A program made the translations under genes and the position numbers. The notes under the pieces were generated by a model that did not search any database, was not told where the DNA came from, and saw only the letters and a list, made by a program, of their open reading frames with translations. This document shows, piece after piece, positions 55,432 through 60,276 of a stretch of 60,276 bases of DNA; the stretch's first letter is position 1; each line of letters opens with the position of its first letter. The DNA lies in assembly GCF_000314995.1 (NCBI RefSeq), contig NZ_BAEO01000019.1, forward strand, positions 1 to 60,276, read 5' to 3'. This DNA is from Paraglaciecola arctica BSs20135 (GTDB lineage Bacteria; Pseudomonadota; Gammaproteobacteria; Enterobacterales; Alteromonadaceae).

Positions 55432-56805
55432 TTATCGTTCCCTAAGTGCAGCTTCATTAGCCCGCAATAGTGGATTTAAAATATATTCTAATATTGTACG
55501 TTTACCTGTTATCACGTCTACATTTGTCATCATACCCGGTATAATTGGCATTTCTTCTTGGTTTTTGTTCTTAATACTCGAAGCGTCAGTACGTACACGG
55601 ATCAAATAAAAGCTATTTCCCTCTTCGTCTTGTGTGGTGTCGGCGCTAATGTGTTCAACTGTACCAGTTAACCCTCCGTATCGGGCAAAATCATAGGCGG
55701 TTATTTTAACTATCGCGGGTAACCCAGGGTAAATAAAACCAATATCCCTGGGCTTAATTTTCGCTTCCACCATTAACCTGTCTTCAGTGGGGACAATTTC
55801 CGCTATGGTTTGGCCTGGTTTTATTACACCACCTAAAGTATTGATATGTATGGTTTTTACTGTGCCTACTACTGGGGACAATATTAATGCTTTGGTGACT
55901 TTATCTTGAGCACTTACCTGAGATTCGTTAATTCGTGACAGTTTATTTTGTAGTTCATTAAGTTTTGCCCTGACTTCATTTCGGTAAGACAATACTGTTT
56001 CACGGCGGTTTAATGTTGCTTCTTGTAAGGCCGATTTTAGTTGCGGGGTTAACAGTCGCACACCATCTAGTTGACCTTTGAGATCATTTACTATGCGTTC
56101 TAATTTATACAATTCTATCTTTGATACTATGCCTTTTTCGGCAAGAGGCGTGGTAAGGGCTAATTCTTTTTTGGCCAATTTATAACTAATGTCTAGGGTG
56201 TTTATTTTGGATTCTAGTTCAGTTATTTCTTGCTCTTTTTGTTGTATTTGTTGGCCTTGGATAGCCAACTGATTGATTAAGTTATCCAATCTGCCAGAAT
56301 ACTCTTCTTGTTGTTGGGTCACCATAAACTCAGCATTGATATTGAGATCTTCAGGGTAGACAGGCACCTTTTTGGTTATTACAATTTGCAACTTCCAATC
56401 ATCGTTATTGCCCACCAAAATACTGGATATTTCAGCTCTTAAGCGAATAATATTAGCCCGCAAACTGTCAACTTCTTGTTTTTGTTCTGCAAAATCTGAA
56501 CGAAATCGAGTGTCATCAATTCTGGCTATAGGTTGGTCTTTCGTTACTGGCATACCTTCTTGTACAAACCATTTTTGCAGTACCCCACCGTCTAAACTTT
56601 GAATAATCTGTACTTGTGAGGAAGGGATCACTTTACCCATGCCAGAAGTCACCTGATCTAATGCGGAAAAGTAAGCCCAAACAATAAAACTGACTAGTAA
56701 ACCGGCCATGGACCATATGATTAAACGATGCAAGCTGGGCACTTCAGTTAACATAGCCCCATACACATCATCGGCCATTTCTAAGTCTTTTTGGCTAACC
56801 TTCAT
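55432..56805 (-). CDS. lapC: HlyD-family type I secretion adaptor (LapC-like)
   Basis: A 457-residue membrane fusion protein with one span near residues 28-46 (LIIWSMAGLLVSFIVWAYF), a beta-barrel/lipoyl part (GMGKVIPSSQVQIIQSLDGGVLQKWFVQEGMPV), a long coiled coil (about residues 90-290) and a C-terminal half with SPVVGTVKTIHINTLGGVIKPGQTIAEIVP. It links LapB to the TolC-type channel. It overlaps lapB by four bases. Confidence 0.94.
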   Translation of the reverse strand: MKVSQKDLEMADDVYGAMLTEVPSLHRLIIWSMAGLLVSFIVWAYFSALDQVTSGMGKVIPSSQVQIIQSLDGGVLQKWFVQEGMPVTKDQPIARIDDTRFRSDFAEQKQEVDSLRANIIRLRAEISSILVGNNDDWKLQIVITKKVPVYPEDLNINAEFMVTQQQEEYSGRLDNLINQLAIQGQQIQQKEQEITELESKINTLDISYKLAKKELALTTPLAEKGIVSKIELYKLERIVNDLKGQLDGVRLLTPQLKSALQEATLNRRETVLSYRNEVRAKLNELQNKLSRINESQVSAQDKVTKALILSPVVGTVKTIHINTLGGVIKPGQTIAEIVPTEDRLMVEAKIKPRDIGFIYPGLPAIVKITAYDFARYGGLTGTVEHISADTTQDEEGNSFYLIRVRTDASSIKNKNQEEMPIIPGMMTNVDVITGKRTILEYILNPLLRANEAALRER

Positions 56806-58976
56806 AAGTTAGCCGCCGATTTGTTTTTACCGTCTTTGAGCTTCTTCAAGACCTCGTCTTTGGGACCATCGATCACTAACTTACCTTTCTCTAAAACGAT
56901 GATCCTATCCACTAAAGACAATAACTCCATTTTGTGAGTAATTAATAATAAGGTTCGGTCAGTCGCCGTAGCACTAATAGATTTAATAAACTGTTGTTCG
57001 GCGCGCGCATCTAAGCTGGCTGTTGGTTCATCTAACAACAAAATTTGTGGGGCATTTAGAATTGCTCGGGCCAAAGCAATCGATTGACGCTGCCCACGGG
57101 ATAGATTATTGCCGCTTTCACCTACCTGTTGATCCAGACCTTGAGTTTCATGGTCGGTAAAGGCATTCACCCCTGATTGTTGTACCGCTCTGATAAGTTG
57201 GTATTCAGTGACTTGTTTAGTACCAAATAAAATATTGTCGCGAATAGTGCCATGAAATAAGATGATATCTTGCGGTAAATAACCAATATTTCGCCGCAAA
57301 TCACTAGGGTGTATCTGCTGATGATTTAAGCCATCAAAGCGAATACTGCCGGTTGTAGGCTGGTACAATCCCAGCAACAATTTTGCTAAGGTGGTTTTAC
57401 CTGAACCATTACGCCCAATTATGGCGATTTTTTCACCTGGTTTTATATCCAGCGACATAGGCTGCAAAGCGGAGTTTTTTGTATCCGGATAGGTAAAACT
57501 GACACTGTCAGCACTAATCTTCCCCGACAGTTTAGGACGGCTAGCAAGGTGAGCTTTGTCTTCAAACTCCCCCTCTTGTTCCATTAAACTGTCAAGCTGC
57601 CTTAAGGCACTAATGGTTTGATTAGAACGTGTCATTAAACCAGCAAGTTTAGCTACAGGTGAAATGGCACGACCGGTTAACATTACTGCGGCTATTATCC
57701 CACCCATAGAAATCAAATTATCCGATACGCGGTACACACCTAGCACCACCACTCCAATCACCGAAATCTGCACGATAAAACTTGCAAAATTGATCACCGA
57801 GTTGGTGATCATTTTAGATTTAAGTAACCAAGTAGAAGTGTGTCCAATCATTTGCTGCCAAGCATTTTGAACTACACCTTCGGCGCCGTTTGCCTTAATC
57901 GACTCCAACGCACCTAAACACTCAATCAGATGGCCATGACGTAAACTAGAATATTTATTACTTTCTTCAATAGCGGCCCGAAGTTTAGGTTGAGTAATAA
58001 TCGTATATCCAATAATGAGTACCGAGGCAACAATGGGGAATAAGACTAAATCACCGGCCACTAGCCAGATACAAAACATAAATAACAAGGCAAAAGGCAA
58101 GTCCACTAAAGCAGTAATGGTAGCCGAAGAGAAAAACTCCCTAACGTTATCAAACTCAGTGATTTGCTTAGCCATGCCGCCAATACTAGGTGCACGTTTT
58201 TCTAATGGAATACCCACAACTTTGGCAAACAATTTGGAAGACACTTCTATATCAACTTTTTTCCCTGCAACGTCAATTAAATAACCCCGTAATTGTCTTA
58301 AAATAAAGTCAAATATATAAGCCACACTAGCGCCAATCGCTAAAACCCACAAAGACTCAAAGGCCAGATTAGGGACAACTTTATCGTAGATATTCATCAC
58401 AAAAAGTGGTGACACCAGAGCAAAAATATTCACCATAATAGAGGCGATAATCACATCTCGGTATATAGGTGCTGCACTTTTAACGTGTTGCCATAACCAA
58501 TGTTGTTTCGAGTCATTGATATACACATCAAAATTTCTGTCACCACGATATTGCTGCTTGATAAGAAACAAGTAGCCAACAAAATTAGATTCTAATTCTT
58601 CAATGGAAAGTTGTTCTTCACCACCCGTTTCAGGCAAGGTAACTATAGCTTTGTTTTCTTCCAGATTGAGCTCTTGTAACACACAGGCTTGTTTGTCTTT
58701 GAGCATTAAAATACAAGGCAGTAACATTGAGGGTAATTCGTTTAACCCTTTTCTAACTAGCTTTGCACTAAGCCCCGCCCGCGAGGCGGCTTGGGGTAAA
58801 AGTTCTGGGGTTAGGTGGCTGCCAGTAAGGGGAAGTCCAGCCGTTAAGGCTTCGGCAGAACAGGGATCGCCAAAGTGTTCGGTTAATAATACTAAACTAT
58901 CTAATAAAGGATCTGAGGTTAAACGCTGTGATGCGTTTATCGTCCACTGAGTAGAAGGTTGCACCGAGGATTGCAC
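56802..58976 (-). CDS. lapB: Type I secretion ABC transporter (LapB-like) with degenerate C39-like domain
   Basis: A 724-residue half-transporter. Residues about 15-130 form a C39-peptidase-like domain without the catalytic QxxC motif, as in adhesin exporters that do not cut their substrate. Membrane spans occupy about residues 165-440. The ATPase has Walker A GRNGSGKTT, the signature LSRGQRQ (a variant of LSGGQ) and Walker B QILLLDEPTASLD, with an H-loop in LLLITHKMELL. It follows the adhesin gene and overlaps lapC. Confidence 0.95.
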   Translation of the reverse strand: MQSSVQPSTQWTINASQRLTSDPLLDSLVLLTEHFGDPCSAEALTAGLPLTGSHLTPELLPQAASRAGLSAKLVRKGLNELPSMLLPCILMLKDKQACVLQELNLEENKAIVTLPETGGEEQLSIEELESNFVGYLFLIKQQYRGDRNFDVYINDSKQHWLWQHVKSAAPIYRDVIIASIMVNIFALVSPLFVMNIYDKVVPNLAFESLWVLAIGASVAYIFDFILRQLRGYLIDVAGKKVDIEVSSKLFAKVVGIPLEKRAPSIGGMAKQITEFDNVREFFSSATITALVDLPFALLFMFCIWLVAGDLVLFPIVASVLIIGYTIITQPKLRAAIEESNKYSSLRHGHLIECLGALESIKANGAEGVVQNAWQQMIGHTSTWLLKSKMITNSVINFASFIVQISVIGVVVLGVYRVSDNLISMGGIIAAVMLTGRAISPVAKLAGLMTRSNQTISALRQLDSLMEQEGEFEDKAHLASRPKLSGKISADSVSFTYPDTKNSALQPMSLDIKPGEKIAIIGRNGSGKTTLAKLLLGLYQPTTGSIRFDGLNHQQIHPSDLRRNIGYLPQDIILFHGTIRDNILFGTKQVTEYQLIRAVQQSGVNAFTDHETQGLDQQVGESGNNLSRGQRQSIALARAILNAPQILLLDEPTASLDARAEQQFIKSISATATDRTLLLITHKMELLSLVDRIIVLEKGKLVIDGPKDEVLKKLKDGKNKSAANL

Positions 58977-59011
58977 TTAGTTTTAGATTCCTTAAAACAA
59001 AACACAGCAAA

Positions 59012-59046
59012 CATAACACAATCAATTAAAATATGACTGTGTTATG
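59012..59046 (-). terminator. Hairpin between the adhesin gene and lapB
   Basis: CATAACACA and TGTGTTATG form a perfect 9-bp stem with a 17-base loop, 27 bases past the adhesin stop. On the minus strand T-rich sequence follows. It probably attenuates read-through from the adhesin gene into lapB. Confidence 0.6.
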
Positions 59047-59072
59047 CAAAATTACACGCTAATAGAATCTTA

Positions 59073-60276
59073 CTATAACAATTCTGCTGAGTCGAATTCA
59101 GCGATAGGTGTGTTTGTGGCTGCGGCCTGATCACTCATTATGGTACCGCCACCTGCCAGCAAGCCATTAGTGACAGTAGCAGAGAAGTCATGATCTGAGT
59201 CATTCTGACCTTTTGCTAATACAACCGCTTCTATTGGTGAATCTTTGGTTGCCGCTGCTAGGTCAATACCGTCCATAACACTTTCATCTTTACCCATAGC
59301 CGCTAAATAAGTTTCAAGTCCGTCGGTGTTGTCATCCGTTAAGATATCGCCTAAATCGGCTAAGTCTGGAGAAAATTTGAAGGTAGCTTTATCGGCATTT
59401 ATGAAAGATTTCGAATCAAAATCTGTGTCTATTAGGCCGCTGGTTTGATTGAAGTCTGTGTCCAAATCATGCGATAACGGGTCGGGTGCAACTGGTATTT
59501 TAATGTTGATAGTTAAAATTGCCGTATCTTTTTCCGAGTTAACTAAATCTCCATCTTGAATGGTATACGCAAACTTTAAATTCATATCCGTATCAGGCAA
59601 AGCCGTTCCACGAGGCGTTTGGAACTTATATTCTCCATCGCTCGCCAAGGTTAAAGTGCCATAGTCAGTTGTTATTGAATGAGAAGTTACAGTATTACTA
59701 AATAGATAGGTGGTACCGTCATACACAACTTGAGTAATGATAGGAATACCAAAACCATCAACCGAGGTATCTTTAACATCACCTGAACTGTCTTTATCAA
59801 CTACATTCCCCGATGTTACAGCTGTATTCGCAGTTCCAGAGTTATACCTCTCTTCTAATTGGATAAAATTAATATCATCTTTGGCATCGGGAGCATAATC
59901 TACTACGTTGATTGTCGCTGTCCCAGTATCTACATCAGAACCATCACTTAAGGTATAGGTGAAGCTAGGAGGAGTTGAGCCCAATACAAAACCACTATTA
60001 TTATATGTAAAACTACCGTCGGCTTTGATCTGTAAGTTACCGTCTGTAATCGCGACCGTCGCAATTCCTGTCGCCGGGTCAAAGATTAAATCAACACCAT
60101 TCACTTGGGTGACAGTAAGCGTCGCGCCGTCACCGCCGTCTGTATCCACTACGCCATCACCGTCATTATGGGTGATAACATTGCCACTCACAGATTGACC
60201 TTCATCCACGCTAAAGTTGTCATCTGCAGCAACAGGCGGAACGTTAACGTTAGCCACATTCACTGTCACAGTCGCT
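59073..60276 (-). CDS. Giant secreted adhesin, C-terminal part (Lap-type, cadherin/VCBS-like repeats)
   Basis: The gene continues past the window edge; only the last 400 residues are visible. The first 130 contain a VCBS/cadherin-like repeat (PPVAADDNFSVDEGQSV...ADGSFTYNNSGF...FTYTLSDGSDVDTGTATINVVDY). A second repeat-like unit follows, then an acidic 130-residue end (LDTDFDSKSFINADKATFKF...LETYLAAMGKDESVMDGIDL) that should hold the type I secretion signal. No GGxGxDxxx RTX nonapeptides are seen in this part. Its place before lapB marks it as the substrate of the LapBCE exporter. The N-terminal LapG-cleavage region lies outside the window. Confidence 0.82.
   Translation of the reverse strand, partial: ATVTVNVANVNVPPVAADDNFSVDEGQSVSGNVITHNDGDGVVDTDGGDGATLTVTQVNGVDLIFDPATGIATVAITDGNLQIKADGSFTYNNSGFVLGSTPPSFTYTLSDGSDVDTGTATINVVDYAPDAKDDINFIQLEERYNSGTANTAVTSGNVVDKDSSGDVKDTSVDGFGIPIITQVVYDGTTYLFSNTVTSHSITTDYGTLTLASDGEYKFQTPRGTALPDTDMNLKFAYTIQDGDLVNSEKDTAILTINIKIPVAPDPLSHDLDTDFNQTSGLIDTDFDSKSFINADKATFKFSPDLADLGDILTDDNTDGLETYLAAMGKDESVMDGIDLAAATKDSPIEAVVLAKGQNDSDHDFSATVTNGLLAGGGTIMSDQAAATNTPIAEFDSAELL

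Overview
The window is chromosomal DNA of a marine gammaproteobacterium of the order Alteromonadales. Gene order and protein types fit the Glaciecola/Paraglaciecola/Alteromonas group best; this is inferred from gene content, not from a database match. Support comes from a complete MSHA type IV pilus locus in canonical order, the mreBCD-maf-rng-yhdP-nitrilase-tldD-darP-pmbA housekeeping string, low-to-moderate GC, an H-NOX kinase operon and a Lap-type adhesin secretion operon. I see no tRNA, rRNA, CRISPR array, integrase or complete insertion sequence.

Layout. 1-5.4 kb: uvrA with a thioesterase gene behind it (minus strand), then a YajR-like MFS transporter and ssb (plus strand). 5.7-12.1 kb: accessory block with a Gfo/Idh/MocA oxidoreductase, a secreted PEP-CTERM-type protein, an AraC-HTH/HDOD fusion regulator, a TonB-dependent receptor and a PAS-AraC regulator. 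12.4-31.3 kb: the MSHA locus mshI, I2, J, K, L, M, N, E, G, F, B, A, C, D, O, P, Q, then a gene with coiled-coil, PEGA and SUMF1-like domains. A 150-bp palindromic MITE-like element lies between mshB and mshA. 31.4-34.0 kb: minus-strand operon of hybrid histidine kinase, single-domain response regulator and H-NOX haem sensor. 34.2-48.7 kb: mreB, mreC, mreD, maf, rng, yhdP, nitrilase-family gene, tldD, an Ig-repeat lipoprotein and darP on minus, and pmbA. 48.7-50.7 kb: sparse accessory stretch with a 36-residue basic protein, a run of overlapping hairpins, a periplasmic solute-binding-like gene and a copied fragment of the pmbA 5' end. 50.7-60.3 kb: minus-strand Lap operon reading adhesin (only its C-terminus is in the window), lapB, lapC, tolC/lapE, OmpA-like lipoprotein, lapG, lapD.

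How the genes work together. Three blocks bear on surface attachment. The MSHA pilus is powered by MshE, which carries a recognisable N-terminal cyclic-di-GMP-binding motif. The Lap system exports a giant adhesin through LapB/LapC/TolC, and release would be governed by the LapG protease and the LapD receptor with degenerate GGDEF and EAL domains. The H-NOX/kinase/regulator operon is of a type known to feed nitric oxide sensing into cyclic-di-GMP and biofilm control. The window can therefore be read as an attachment neighbourhood embedded in conserved cell-shape and RNA/protein-quality genes. The physical proximity is seen; functional coupling between the blocks is inference.
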